From Lachnospiraceae bacterium (lineage in GTDB: Bacteria > Bacillota > Clostridia > Lachnospirales > Lachnospiraceae), in assembly GCA_015056765.1 (NCBI GenBank), contig SVFQ01000002.1, positions 1-64,000 of the forward strand: 64,000 nucleotides of DNA. The letters are read 5' to 3'. The translations under genes and the position numbers were made by a program. Below, piece after piece: positions 17,128 to 26,213 of the stretch. The first letter of the stretch is position 1. Each line of letters begins with the position of its first letter. The notes beneath the pieces were generated by a model. The model made no database searches. It was given only the letters and a program-made list of their open reading frames with translations, and had not been told where the DNA came from.

Positions 17128-17149
17128 GGGACCTTCGGGTCCCTTTTTT
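17128..17149 (+). terminator. Intrinsic terminator after fakA
   Basis: GGGACC-TTCG-GGTCCC followed by six T: a short UUCG-loop hairpin. The recG ribosome binding site starts immediately after the T run, so readthrough would give coupled expression. Confidence 0.85.
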
Positions 17150-17160
17150 AGGAGATCTAG

Positions 17161-19215
17161 ATGACCGGTGATACATCCATTGAATCTCTAAAAGGCATTG
17201 GAGAGAAAACAGCTGGATTATTTCATAAATTGAATATTTATACCATTCGGGATTTGGTTCAGGCATATCCTAGAGATTATGACGTTTTTGAAGAAATATC
17301 ACCTATTTCCGCTATCAGAAGTGGTGAACGTGTGATTATAAAGGGGAAACTAGTTACCAGCGTCTCTGAAAAAATCACCAGAAGAATCAAATTATATGAA
17401 TTTTCTGTTGCAGATGCCACGGGAATGGTTCGTGTGCAATTTTTTAACACGCCATATATCAAAAACCAGCTCAAAAAAGGGATGGTGGTGCTACTTAGAG
17501 GTAAATGCGAACTTCGCAGAGACATGATGTTCTTAGAGCACCCCATTATTTTAAGTGGTACAGAGTACGAAGAACAAAAAGAGGTTCTGCAGCCTATATA
17601 TGGCCTTACCGCGAAACTATCCAATAAGGTGTTTAAAAAAGCTGTAAAACAAGCTTTGGCCGAACTGGAAATACCGGAGTATCTGCCTGACTGGATTCTT
17701 GAAAAATATCATTTTCGTAAATTGGATGAAGCGATTCACCACATTCATTTCCCTGAAAATGCAGAAGAGCTGCAAAATAGCAGACACAGATTAGTTTTTG
17801 ATGAGTTCTTTTTATTCTTACTTTGCCTGCATCAAATCAAACATAACGAAATCGAACGTCCAAATCAGTTTCAAATGATTGAAACTGCTGATACGGCCAG
17901 GCTGATTGAAGCATTGCCTTATCGCTTGACAGAAGATCAGATGAAGGTCTATAGAGACTTACAGGATGATTTATGTGGACAAAATATGATGAACCGATTG
18001 GTACAAGGCGATGTGGGCTCCGGTAAAACCATCCTTGCCACCCTTGCGCTTGTTACTACAGCGGCAAATGGGTATCAAGGAGCGCTGATGGCCCCTACGG
18101 AAGTCCTTGCCAAACAGCATTTTGATGGTATTTCGAAACTGGCAAAAGAGTATCATCTTCCTTTGAAAACAGCGCTTTTGACAGGCTCTATGACGGCAAA
18201 ACAAAAGAAAGAAGTCTATGAGCGTATCGAAAAGGGTCAGGTCAATTGTATTATCGGCACCCATGCTTTATTCCAGGAAAAAGTGACCTATCAAAAACTT
18301 GCACTTGTCATTACAGATGAACAGCACCGCTTTGGCGTTTTGCAGCGGGAAGCCCTGGCGGCAAAGGGCTATAATCCCCATGTCTGTGTCATGAGTGCCA
18401 CACCGATTCCCCGTACTTTATCCATGATTTTGTATGGGAATTTCCATGTGTCCGCCATTCGGCATTTGCCGGAAAAGCGTCTTGTAATCAAGAATTCTGT
18501 TGTGGATATCAGTTTTCGAGAAAAGGCTTATCAATTTATCTATAAACATCTAAAGGAAGGAGAACAGGCCTTTATCATCTGCCCCATGATTGAATCGTCC
18601 GAGGATTCTAACTTAGAAAGCGTCATGGAATACGCGAAAAAGTGCAGAGAAATATTTCCTGAGGAAGTCAGAATCGGTGTTTTGCATGGTCAATTAAAGT
18701 CAACAGAAAAAAATCAGATAATGGAGCAGTTTGCCCTGGGAAATATCCATTTGCTCATTTCTACTACGGTAGTGGAAGTGGGGGTAAATGTGCCAAATGC
18801 CACTGTTATGATGATAGAAAATGCAGATCGTTTTGGTCTTGCCCAGTTACACCAATTACGAGGCAGAGTAGGACGTGGCGAGAAACAATCTTACTGCATC
18901 TTTATCAATACTTCAAAAAAGGATTTGGCCAAGAAACGTCTTAAGGTTTTACAGGACTCCAACGATGGTTTCTTTATTGCAGAGCAAGACTTAAAACTTA
19001 GAGGTCCCGGTGATTTCTTTGGTGTTCGTCAAAGTGGTGAAATGTTATTTGATTTAGCAGACATTTTATCTGATGCTGAGGAATTGACTTTAGCTGATGA
19101 GATTTCCAAAGAAATATTGGAAATAGAAAACTGGCAGGATTTGCCGGAATACAAGGCTTTGGCCTTAAGGACCCAGCAAGAATACGGAAAGTTCATTGAC
19201 TTTCCGACTATATAA
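17161..19215 (+). CDS. recG: ATP-dependent DNA helicase RecG
   Basis: RecG remodels stalled replication forks and branched DNA. The 684 residues show the N-terminal wedge/OB domain (SLKGIGEKTAGLFHKLNIYT, then AYPRDYDVFEE). Helicase motifs follow: QGDVGSGKTILA (Walker A), TDEQHRFGVLQRE (DEQH box), SATPIPRTL (motif III) and NADRFGLAQLHQLRGRVGRG (motif VI). GGAG stands 7 bases before the ATG. Its position after yloU-yloV is the Firmicutes order. Confidence 0.97.
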   Translation: MTGDTSIESLKGIGEKTAGLFHKLNIYTIRDLVQAYPRDYDVFEEISPISAIRSGERVIIKGKLVTSVSEKITRRIKLYEFSVADATGMVRVQFFNTPYIKNQLKKGMVVLLRGKCELRRDMMFLEHPIILSGTEYEEQKEVLQPIYGLTAKLSNKVFKKAVKQALAELEIPEYLPDWILEKYHFRKLDEAIHHIHFPENAEELQNSRHRLVFDEFFLFLLCLHQIKHNEIERPNQFQMIETADTARLIEALPYRLTEDQMKVYRDLQDDLCGQNMMNRLVQGDVGSGKTILATLALVTTAANGYQGALMAPTEVLAKQHFDGISKLAKEYHLPLKTALLTGSMTAKQKKEVYERIEKGQVNCIIGTHALFQEKVTYQKLALVITDEQHRFGVLQREALAAKGYNPHVCVMSATPIPRTLSMILYGNFHVSAIRHLPEKRLVIKNSVVDISFREKAYQFIYKHLKEGEQAFIICPMIESSEDSNLESVMEYAKKCREIFPEEVRIGVLHGQLKSTEKNQIMEQFALGNIHLLISTTVVEVGVNVPNATVMMIENADRFGLAQLHQLRGRVGRGEKQSYCIFINTSKKDLAKKRLKVLQDSNDGFFIAEQDLKLRGPGDFFGVRQSGEMLFDLADILSDAEELTLADEISKEILEIENWQDLPEYKALALRTQQEYGKFIDFPTI

Positions 19216-19263
19216 TTTTACAATATGTTTTGTGTAACAAAACAAAACAGTTGAGGGAATGAT

Positions 19264-20139
19264 ATGAAAGTTGCAGTAGTTACCGACTCTAATAGCGGTG
19301 TTACGGCTACAGAAGCCAAAGAACTAGGTGTTTATGTGCTTCCTATGCCTTGTATTTTAGATGGGAAAACCTACTATGAAGGAATCGATATGTCTATTGA
19401 TTCTTTCTATGAGCATTTAGCGGAAAAAGCCGATGTATCAACCAGTCAGCCGTCCCCTGACTCTGTTATGAAAATCTGGGATGAAGCTTTGAAAGAAGCA
19501 GATCAAGTGGTTCATATTCCTATGAGTAGCGGATTGTCAGGTTCTTGCCAGACAGCCATGATGCTTGCGGAGGATTACGACGGTAAGGTAGAAGTTATCA
19601 ATAATCAGCGTATTTCTGTTACACAGAAGCATTCTGTGATAGATGCGGTAAGACTTTCTGAAAAAGGAAAAACCGCAAAAGAAATCAAAGATATCCTGGA
19701 AGCAGATAAATTCAATTCCAGTATCTATATTATGATGGATACCTTATATTACCTGAAAAAAGGTGGTAGAATCACTCCAGCAGCAGCCGCTTTGGGTACT
19801 TTATTGAAGCTGAAACCTGTTTTACAGATTCAGGGTGAGAAGCTGGATGCTTTTGCGAAAGCCAGAACGGTAAGTCAGGCGAAATCCATTATGATTTCAG
19901 CAATCCGAAACGATGCCGAAAAACGTTTTGGTGGTATTTCTCCCGAGAATATTAAACTGGCTATGGCCTACACCCACAACTTGCCTGAAATCACGCAGTT
20001 TAAAGCAGAAGTGGAAGAAGCTTTCCCGGGTATTGAGATTACCAATGTGGATCCTTTAAGCATGAGTGTTGGCTGTCATATTGGTACAGGAGCTTTGGCT
20101 GTTACCATTACCAAAAAGTTACCAATTGATTCTCTTTAA
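19264..20139 (+). CDS. fakB: DegV family fatty-acid-binding protein (FakB)
   Basis: DegV/FakB proteins bind a fatty acid and present it to FakA for phosphorylation. The 291 residues carry the family marks: VVTDSNSGV at the start, TSQPSPDSV, PMSSGLSGSC, YLKKGGRITPAAAALG and a C-terminal GCHIGTGALAV. It is separated from recG by 48 bases and followed by a terminator. It is the natural partner candidate for the fakA at 15.5 kb. Which chain types it binds cannot be told from sequence. Confidence 0.9.
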   Translation: MKVAVVTDSNSGVTATEAKELGVYVLPMPCILDGKTYYEGIDMSIDSFYEHLAEKADVSTSQPSPDSVMKIWDEALKEADQVVHIPMSSGLSGSCQTAMMLAEDYDGKVEVINNQRISVTQKHSVIDAVRLSEKGKTAKEIKDILEADKFNSSIYIMMDTLYYLKKGGRITPAAAALGTLLKLKPVLQIQGEKLDAFAKARTVSQAKSIMISAIRNDAEKRFGGISPENIKLAMAYTHNLPEITQFKAEVEEAFPGIEITNVDPLSMSVGCHIGTGALAVTITKKLPIDSL

Positions 20140-20143
20140 AAGT

Positions 20144-20179
20144 AAGACCTTTTTGCAACTTGCAAAGAGGTCTTTTTTT
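20144..20179 (+). terminator. Intrinsic terminator after fakB
   Basis: AAGACCTTTTTGCA and TGCAAAGAGGTCTT pair over 14 bp with one G-U, followed by a run of T. Confidence 0.88.
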
Positions 20180-20224
20180 GTCTAAAAAGCCTTGATTTTA
20201 CACTATAAATTGTGATTAAGGTCT

Positions 20225-20252
20225 TTGAAAAACACTAAATATATGGTAAACT
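20225..20252 (+). promoter_or_regulatory. Probable promoter of the parE-parC operon
   Basis: TTGAAA (20225-20230) and TAAACT (20247-20252) are 16 bases apart. The leader that follows contains a hairpin CACCCT (20273-20278) / AGGGTG (20292-20297) ending close to the parE ribosome binding site. Confidence 0.5.
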
Positions 20253-20310
20253 AATGCAGAATGAGAAAAATGCACCCTTATGCTTATTTTTAGGGTGATG
20301 TGAGGATAAC

Positions 20311-22236
20311 ATGAAGAAAAGTAGTTCCAATTATGATGCTAGTAATATCACAGTATTAGAAGGGTTAGAAGCGGTACGTGTACGTCCTGGTATGTACATC
20401 GGCTCCACTTCTACAAAAGGTTTAAATCATTTGATTTATGAGCTACTGGATAACTCTGTGGATGAGCATCTGGCAGGCTATTGCGATAAAATCGATGTCA
20501 TTTTAGAGGCAGATGGAAGCGCCACTGTTTCTGATAATGGACGTGGTATTCCGGTTGGCATGCATGCAAAAGGTGTAAGTGCAGAACGTGTTGTATATAC
20601 TACCTTACATGCCGGCGGTAAATTTGATAATAATGCATATAAAACCAGTGGTGGTCTTCATGGTGTAGGATCTTCTGTAGTAAATGCGCTTTCTACCAGA
20701 CTTACTGTCAAAATCAAACAAGACGGTAAGATTTATCAGGATACTTACGAAAGAGGCGTTCCTACTACAGAACTTATCAATGGCCTTTTACCGGTGCTTG
20801 GAAACACCAATCAGACAGGTACCTGGACCAACTTTTTACCGGATCCTACTATCTTTGAGAAGACAAGATTTAAAGCAGAAGATGTAAAAAGCCGACTTCA
20901 CGAAACAGCTTATTTAAATCCCGGTCTTACCATCTGTTTTGAAGATCGTCGTATGGAGATTCCGGAGAAAATCTATTTTCATGAGCCTGACGGTATAAAA
21001 GGTTTTGTTTCCGACATGAACGAAACCAAAGAGGCGCTACATGAAGTGGTATATTTTGAAGGCGAACTGGATAATATTCAAGTGCAGGTGGCTTTCCAGT
21101 ACGTAAACGAGTTCCATGAAGATATTCTGGGATTTTGTAATAATATTTATAACTCTGAAGGTGGTACCCATATTACCGGTTTTAAAACCATGTTTACCAC
21201 CATTATCAATAATTACGCCAGAAGTATTGGTATCTTAAAAGAGAAAGACGCGAATTTTACCGGTACGGATGTACGTAATGGTATGACTGCCATTGTTTCG
21301 ATTCATCATCCGGACCCTAGATTTGAAGGTCAGACAAAGACAAAGCTGGATAACCAGGATGCCTCCAAAGTTGTAAGTAAGATTACCGGTGATGAATTAG
21401 TGCATTTCTTTGACCGAAATCTGGAAATGCTTAAGACTATCATTGGATGTGCGGAAAAAGCTGCAAAGATTCGTAAAACAGAAGAAAAGGCGAAAACAAA
21501 TATGCTGACAAAGCAGAAGTTCTCCTTTGATTCTAACGGAAAGCTTGCAAACTGCGAAAGCAAAGATCCTTCTAAGTGTGAAATCTTCATCGTGGAAGGT
21601 GATTCCGCCGGTGGTAGTGCAAAAACTGCCAGAAACCGTGCATATCAGGCTATTTTACCGATCCGAGGTAAGATTCTTAACGTTGAAAAAGCCAGCATCG
21701 ATAAAGTTCTGGCCAACGCAGAAATCAAAACCATGATTTATGCCTTTGGTTGCGGTTTCTCCGAAGGCTATGGCAATGACTTTGATATTGCCAAACTTCG
21801 CTATGACAAAATCATTATCATGGCCGATGCCGACGTGGATGGTGCCCATATCGCCACATTACTTTTAACTTTGTTCTATCGCTTTATGCCGGAACTAATC
21901 TATCAAGGGCATGTATATATTGCCATGCCTCCACTTTATAAAGCGATGCCGCAAAAGGGCAAAGAAGAGTACCTTTATGACGATAATGCCTTAGAAAAAT
22001 ACCGTAAGACCCATAAAGGACCTTTTACTTTGCAGCGATACAAAGGTCTTGGTGAAATGGATGCACAGCAGTTATGGGAAACCACACTGGATCCTGAAAC
22101 CAGAAGATTGAAAAAAGTGGAAATTGAAGATGGCCGTATGGCTTCTGAGATGACGCAGCTTTTGATGGGGTCTGAAGTACCACCACGTAAATCTTTTATT
22201 TACGAACATGCTAGAGACGCGATTTTGGATGTATAA
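20311..22236 (+). CDS. parE: DNA topoisomerase IV subunit B
   Basis: ATPase subunit of a type IIA topoisomerase that decatenates daughter chromosomes. The 641 residues have the GHKL ATPase site (YELLDNSVDEHLAGYC, SDNGRGIPVG, TSGGLHGVGSSVVNALS) and the TOPRIM domain (IVEGDSAGGSAK, MADADVDGAHI). KTSGGLHGVG, with Thr-Ser rather than Val-Ser, and the location away from a dnaA region favour ParE over GyrB. The parC gene follows after 40 bases. Confidence 0.88.
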   Translation: MKKSSSNYDASNITVLEGLEAVRVRPGMYIGSTSTKGLNHLIYELLDNSVDEHLAGYCDKIDVILEADGSATVSDNGRGIPVGMHAKGVSAERVVYTTLHAGGKFDNNAYKTSGGLHGVGSSVVNALSTRLTVKIKQDGKIYQDTYERGVPTTELINGLLPVLGNTNQTGTWTNFLPDPTIFEKTRFKAEDVKSRLHETAYLNPGLTICFEDRRMEIPEKIYFHEPDGIKGFVSDMNETKEALHEVVYFEGELDNIQVQVAFQYVNEFHEDILGFCNNIYNSEGGTHITGFKTMFTTIINNYARSIGILKEKDANFTGTDVRNGMTAIVSIHHPDPRFEGQTKTKLDNQDASKVVSKITGDELVHFFDRNLEMLKTIIGCAEKAAKIRKTEEKAKTNMLTKQKFSFDSNGKLANCESKDPSKCEIFIVEGDSAGGSAKTARNRAYQAILPIRGKILNVEKASIDKVLANAEIKTMIYAFGCGFSEGYGNDFDIAKLRYDKIIIMADADVDGAHIATLLLTLFYRFMPELIYQGHVYIAMPPLYKAMPQKGKEEYLYDDNALEKYRKTHKGPFTLQRYKGLGEMDAQQLWETTLDPETRRLKKVEIEDGRMASEMTQLLMGSEVPPRKSFIYEHARDAILDV

Positions 22237-22276
22237 TTCCGGTCGCGATGAAATTATACAGAAGTAAGGAAATGAC

Positions 22277-24511
22277 ATGGAAGAGAAAATAATCAAGACG
22301 GAATATTCCGACGTCATGCAAAAATCCTATATTGACTATGCCATGAGTGTTATCGTAGCCAGAGCTTTACCTGATGTCAGAGATGGTTTAAAGCCCGTAC
22401 AGCGCCGCGTTTTATATGATATGAACGAACTTGGCATACGTCATGATAAGCCATATAGAAAGAGTGCCAGAATCGTAGGTGATACCATGGGTAAGTATCA
22501 TCCCCATGGCGATAGTTCCATCTATGACTCTCTGGTAGTCATGAGTCAGGACTTTAAGAAGGGACTTCCACTGGTAGATGGTCACGGTAACTTCGGTAAC
22601 ATCGAAGGAGACGGGGCTGCTGCCATGCGTTACACCGAAGCCAGACTTGCCAAGGTTACGGAAGATGCTTTTTTGGCTGACCTGGATAAAAATGTAGTAG
22701 ATTTTATTCCAAACTTTGATGAAACGGAAAAAGAGCCCGGAGTACTGCCTGTACGAATCCCAAACCTTCTGATTAATGGTACAGAAGGTATCGCTGTAGG
22801 TATGGCTACTTCAGTTCCACCACATAACTTCACGGAAGTAGTAGATGCCATGAAAGCCCTTATGCTGGATCCGTCTCTTACTACTAGAGAGTTGATGAAA
22901 TATGTAAAGGGACCGGATTTCCCAACAGGTGGTATCGTCATCAATAAAGATGACTTACTGGATATCTACGAAACCGGTGCCGGAAAGATTAAAATCCGAG
23001 GCAAGGTAGAAGTGGAAAAAGGAAAAGCCGGCCACCAGCTGGTTGTCATTTCCGAAATTCCATTTCCTATGATTGGCGCTAATATCTCCAAGTTTTTAAT
23101 GGATATTGCGGCTTTATCCGAATCCAAAAAGACCATGGATATCGTAGATATCACCAACCAGTCTTCCAAAGAAGGCATTCGAATCGTCATTGAACTGAAA
23201 AAAGATGCAGATGTGGATCGATTCATCAACATGCTTTATAAAAAGACCAGATTAGAGGATACCTTCGGCGTCAATATGCTGGCCATCAGCCATGGAAGAC
23301 CTGAAACTCTTGGCTTAAAGCGTGTTTTGGAAGAAGTTATTGAGTTCCAGTTTGAAATCGCAAAACGTAAATATACGACATTACTCAATAAAGAAAAAGA
23401 TAGAAAAGAGATTCAGGAAGGTCTGATTAAGGCTTGCAATGTAATCGATTTGATCATTGAAATCCTTAGAGGCTCAAAGGACCGTGCCATGGCAAAAGCT
23501 TGCCTTACAACGGGTAAGACAGATGGTATTCATTTCAAAACAACAGCCAGTCAGGGAATGGCTTCTCAGCTTTCCTTTACGGAAAGACAAGCAGATGCCA
23601 TTTTAGACATGCGTTTATATAAGCTGATTGGACTGGAACTACAGGCCTTGATCAAAGATCATGAAGAAACCCTGGCCAATATCTATCGTTATGAAGATAT
23701 TTTGGAGAGAAAAGACTCCATGGCTCAGGTAATTATTCAGGATTTAGAGCGCTTTAAAAAGGAATTTGGCCAGAAGAGAAAGACTGTTATTGAAAATGGT
23801 CAGGAGGCTGTCTTTGTAGAATCCAAAGTGGAAGAGCAGGATGTGGTATTCCTGATGGATCGTTTTGGATACTGCAGATGCATCGATGTACCAACTTACG
23901 AGCGTAACAAAGAAACTGCTGATGCGGAATCAAAATATGTCTTTACCTGTAAAAATACCGGCAAAGCTTGCTTATTTACAGAAGGCGGTGTGCTTCACAC
24001 CATCAAGATTTTGGATGTGCCATATGGCAAGTTCAGAGATAAGGGTGTTCCGGTAGATAATATCAGTAATTTTGACACTGCCAGTGACACCATTGTAATG
24101 GCTTGTTCTCAGAGTTCCTTGAACTTATATCGATTGTTATTTGCTACCCGGAATGGTATGCTGAAAATGGTAAATGGTGGTGAGTTTGACGTCGCCAAAA
24201 AGATGGTTGCCGCAACAAAACTTGGTGATGATGACAAAGTCGTTTCTGTTTGGCCTATTACGGAGGAACAGGAAGTTGTTCTTCAGACTAGAAATGGCTA
24301 TTTCCTGAAATTCCCTATTAAGGATATCCCGGAAATGAAGAAAACAGCCATTGGCGTAAAGGGAATCAACCTGACAAGCGGCGATGAATTAGAGAATGTA
24401 TATTTCACCAGCATTGCTTTAGATACCAAAGTTGAGTATAACGGAAAAGAAATCGCACTGAATGACCTTAGAACAGCAGGACGTGCTACCAGAGGAAGTA
24501 AAATCAAATGA
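22277..24511 (+). CDS. parC: DNA topoisomerase IV subunit A
   Basis: DNA cleavage and religation subunit of topoisomerase IV. The 744 residues start with SYIDYAMSVIVARALPDVRD and include the quinolone-determining region (HPHGDSSIYDSLVVMSQ). The catalytic tyrosine is in AAAMRYTEARL. The C-terminal beta-propeller lacks an obvious GyrA box (QRRGGKG-like), which supports ParC over GyrA. Its stop codon overlaps the rsmD start in ATGA. Confidence 0.88.
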   Translation: MEEKIIKTEYSDVMQKSYIDYAMSVIVARALPDVRDGLKPVQRRVLYDMNELGIRHDKPYRKSARIVGDTMGKYHPHGDSSIYDSLVVMSQDFKKGLPLVDGHGNFGNIEGDGAAAMRYTEARLAKVTEDAFLADLDKNVVDFIPNFDETEKEPGVLPVRIPNLLINGTEGIAVGMATSVPPHNFTEVVDAMKALMLDPSLTTRELMKYVKGPDFPTGGIVINKDDLLDIYETGAGKIKIRGKVEVEKGKAGHQLVVISEIPFPMIGANISKFLMDIAALSESKKTMDIVDITNQSSKEGIRIVIELKKDADVDRFINMLYKKTRLEDTFGVNMLAISHGRPETLGLKRVLEEVIEFQFEIAKRKYTTLLNKEKDRKEIQEGLIKACNVIDLIIEILRGSKDRAMAKACLTTGKTDGIHFKTTASQGMASQLSFTERQADAILDMRLYKLIGLELQALIKDHEETLANIYRYEDILERKDSMAQVIIQDLERFKKEFGQKRKTVIENGQEAVFVESKVEEQDVVFLMDRFGYCRCIDVPTYERNKETADAESKYVFTCKNTGKACLFTEGGVLHTIKILDVPYGKFRDKGVPVDNISNFDTASDTIVMACSQSSLNLYRLLFATRNGMLKMVNGGEFDVAKKMVAATKLGDDDKVVSVWPITEEQEVVLQTRNGYFLKFPIKDIPEMKKTAIGVKGINLTSGDELENVYFTSIALDTKVEYNGKEIALNDLRTAGRATRGSKIK

Positions 24512-25056
24512 GAGTAATCGCAGGAAGTTGTCGAAGTCTTCCTTTAAAGACTCCGAAAAGCCTTGATACCAGACCTACCACAGATCGTATCAAAGAAACT
24601 TTATTCAATATTTTAATGCCGGATGTTCCCGGAGCTATCTTTATCGATTTATTTGCCGGATCCGGTGGTATCGGTATTGAAGCCCTTTCCCGTGGAGCAA
24701 AAAAAGCCTATTTTATCGAGCAAAATGCAGAAGCCGCTTCTTGCATTACGGAAAATATTAAGTTTACCAAGATGACAGATGTGGCTACCCTGTTAAAAGC
24801 CGACGTATTTACCGGTCTTTATAGTATTCACGAGAAGTCCGCTGATTTGATTTTTGCAGACCCGCCGTATCAGGAAGGCTATGAAGAACGTTTGCTTCAA
24901 ACTTTATCCCAGATGCCTTATGTTACGGAAGATACAAAGATTATCGTAGAAGCAGATATTCACAAAGACTTTTCCTTTGCAGAGGATTACGGATTTGAAG
25001 TAACCAGAGAGAAGTGCTACAAGACAAATAAACATGTATTTCTCATGAAGAAATAG
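24508..25056 (+). CDS. rsmD: 16S rRNA (guanine(966)-N(2))-methyltransferase RsmD
   Basis: Methylates a guanine of 16S rRNA (G966 in E. coli) using SAM. The 182 residues start [20 protein letters not shown], with the [16 protein letters not shown] segment, the SAM site [18 protein letters not shown] and the catalytic motif [10 protein letters not shown]. It overlaps parC by four bases and precedes coaD, a common Firmicutes order. Confidence 0.95.
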   Translation: MRVIAGSCRSLPLKTPKSLDTRPTTDRIKETLFNILMPDVPGAIFIDLFAGSGGIGIEALSRGAKKAYFIEQNAEAASCITENIKFTKMTDVATLLKADVFTGLYSIHEKSADLIFADPPYQEGYEERLLQTLSQMPYVTEDTKIIVEADIHKDFSFAEDYGFEVTREKCYKTNKHVFLMKK

Positions 25057-25066
25057 GAGGATTACC

Positions 25067-25552
25067 GTGAAAGCAGCAATATATCCAGGTAGCTTTGATC
25101 CTGTTACCTTTGGACATCTAGATGTCATCAAAAGAAGTGCTGAAATATTTGATTCTTTGATTGTTTCAGTCCTTGATAACAAAATGAAGACTCCATTGTT
25201 TTCTGTAGATGAACGTGTTAAAATGCTACAAGAGGCTACCAAAGACCTGCCTAATGTAACCATTGATTCCTTCAGTGGTTTAACTACAGAATACGCAAAG
25301 CAAAAAGGCGTAAAAGTAGTAATCAGAGGACTTAGAGCTATCACAGATTTTGAATATGAATTGCAGATTGCTCAGACGAACAAGATTCTTTCAGGGGGTG
25401 AATTGGAGACCATGTTCCTTACCACAAGTTTGGAATATGCATATCTCAGTTCTTCCGCGGTTAGAGAGATTGCTATGTTCCAGGGAAACTTGGATGGAAG
25501 TGTTCCAAGTTTTGTCAAAGAGCAACTTCTGAAAAAATACGGACACAAATAG
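25067..25552 (+). CDS. coaD: Phosphopantetheine adenylyltransferase
   Basis: Adenylates 4'-phosphopantetheine to dephospho-CoA, the penultimate step of CoA synthesis. The 161 residues carry [20 protein letters not shown] (nucleotidyltransferase HxGH motif) and [11 protein letters not shown] (the second, ISSSxVR-type motif). [12 protein letters not shown] is also typical. GTG start with GGAGG upstream. Confidence 0.97.
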   Translation: MKAAIYPGSFDPVTFGHLDVIKRSAEIFDSLIVSVLDNKMKTPLFSVDERVKMLQEATKDLPNVTIDSFSGLTTEYAKQKGVKVVIRGLRAITDFEYELQIAQTNKILSGGELETMFLTTSLEYAYLSSSAVREIAMFQGNLDGSVPSFVKEQLLKKYGHK

Positions 25553-25562
25553 TGAGGGGAAA

Positions 25563-26162
25563 ATGAGTAGTAGAATCGAACAGCTTATTGATGAGATGGA
25601 AGAATACATCGAATCATGTAAATTCCAGGCTTTTTCCAATTCAAAGATTTTAGTAAATAAAGATGAAATTGAGGAGTTGATTCACGAACTGCGTGAGAAA
25701 ACTCCTGAAGAAATCAAAAGATATCAACGTATCGTGCAGAATCAGGAACAGATTCTCAATGATGCAAGAGTAAAGGCAGAACAATTAATCGCTGATGCTA
25801 CAGCGCAGACTACTGAGCTCATAAGTGAACATGAGATTATGCAGCAAGCCTACGCCCAGGCAAATGATGTTGTCTCTACAGCATCTCAACAGGCACAGCA
25901 GGTATTAGATGCAGCTACAAGTGATGCAAATGCTATCCGCACTTCTGCCGTACAATATACAGATGATTTACTTTCTCATGTACAGAATATCATCGAAAAA
26001 ACGATGACATCTGCTCAGTTTGATTATGAATCACTTATGGCTAATCTAAAACAGTATGAAGACATCGTAGTAGCCAACCGTAAAGAACTTAGAGGTAACT
26101 CTGACACCGTCCAAACAGATGACCAGCAGGCGTCCGGGGGCGAAGATTTAGAATTGATTTAG
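25563..26162 (+). CDS. Coiled-coil protein of unknown function downstream of coaD
   Basis: The 199 residues begin MSSRIEQLIDEMEEYIESCK and contain a long alanine/glutamine-rich helix (about 60-130: ARVKAEQLIADATAQTTELI), somewhat like the stalk (b or E) subunits of rotary ATPases or DivIVA-like scaffolds. There is no signal peptide or membrane span. It lies 10 bases after coaD and ends at a terminator, so it is the last gene of the parE-rsmD-coaD block. I cannot name its function; a scaffold or division-associated role is only a guess. Confidence 0.75.
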   Translation: MSSRIEQLIDEMEEYIESCKFQAFSNSKILVNKDEIEELIHELREKTPEEIKRYQRIVQNQEQILNDARVKAEQLIADATAQTTELISEHEIMQQAYAQANDVVSTASQQAQQVLDAATSDANAIRTSAVQYTDDLLSHVQNIIEKTMTSAQFDYESLMANLKQYEDIVVANRKELRGNSDTVQTDDQQASGGEDLELI

Positions 26163-26174
26163 TATCCGATAATA

Positions 26175-26200
26175 GGCTGTCCTTCGACAGCCTTTTGTTT
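26175..26200 (+). terminator. Intrinsic terminator before the RsuA-HAD fusion
   Basis: GGCTGTC-CTTC-GACAGCC, a perfect 7-bp stem, with a T-rich tail. Confidence 0.85.
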
Positions 26201-26213
26201 TATCAAAGAAACT

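Noticed and set aside
24904-25344. Minus-strand open frame of 146 codons across rsmD and coaD
   Set aside because: It runs antisense across two conserved genes and their ribosome binding site, so it is most likely chance.
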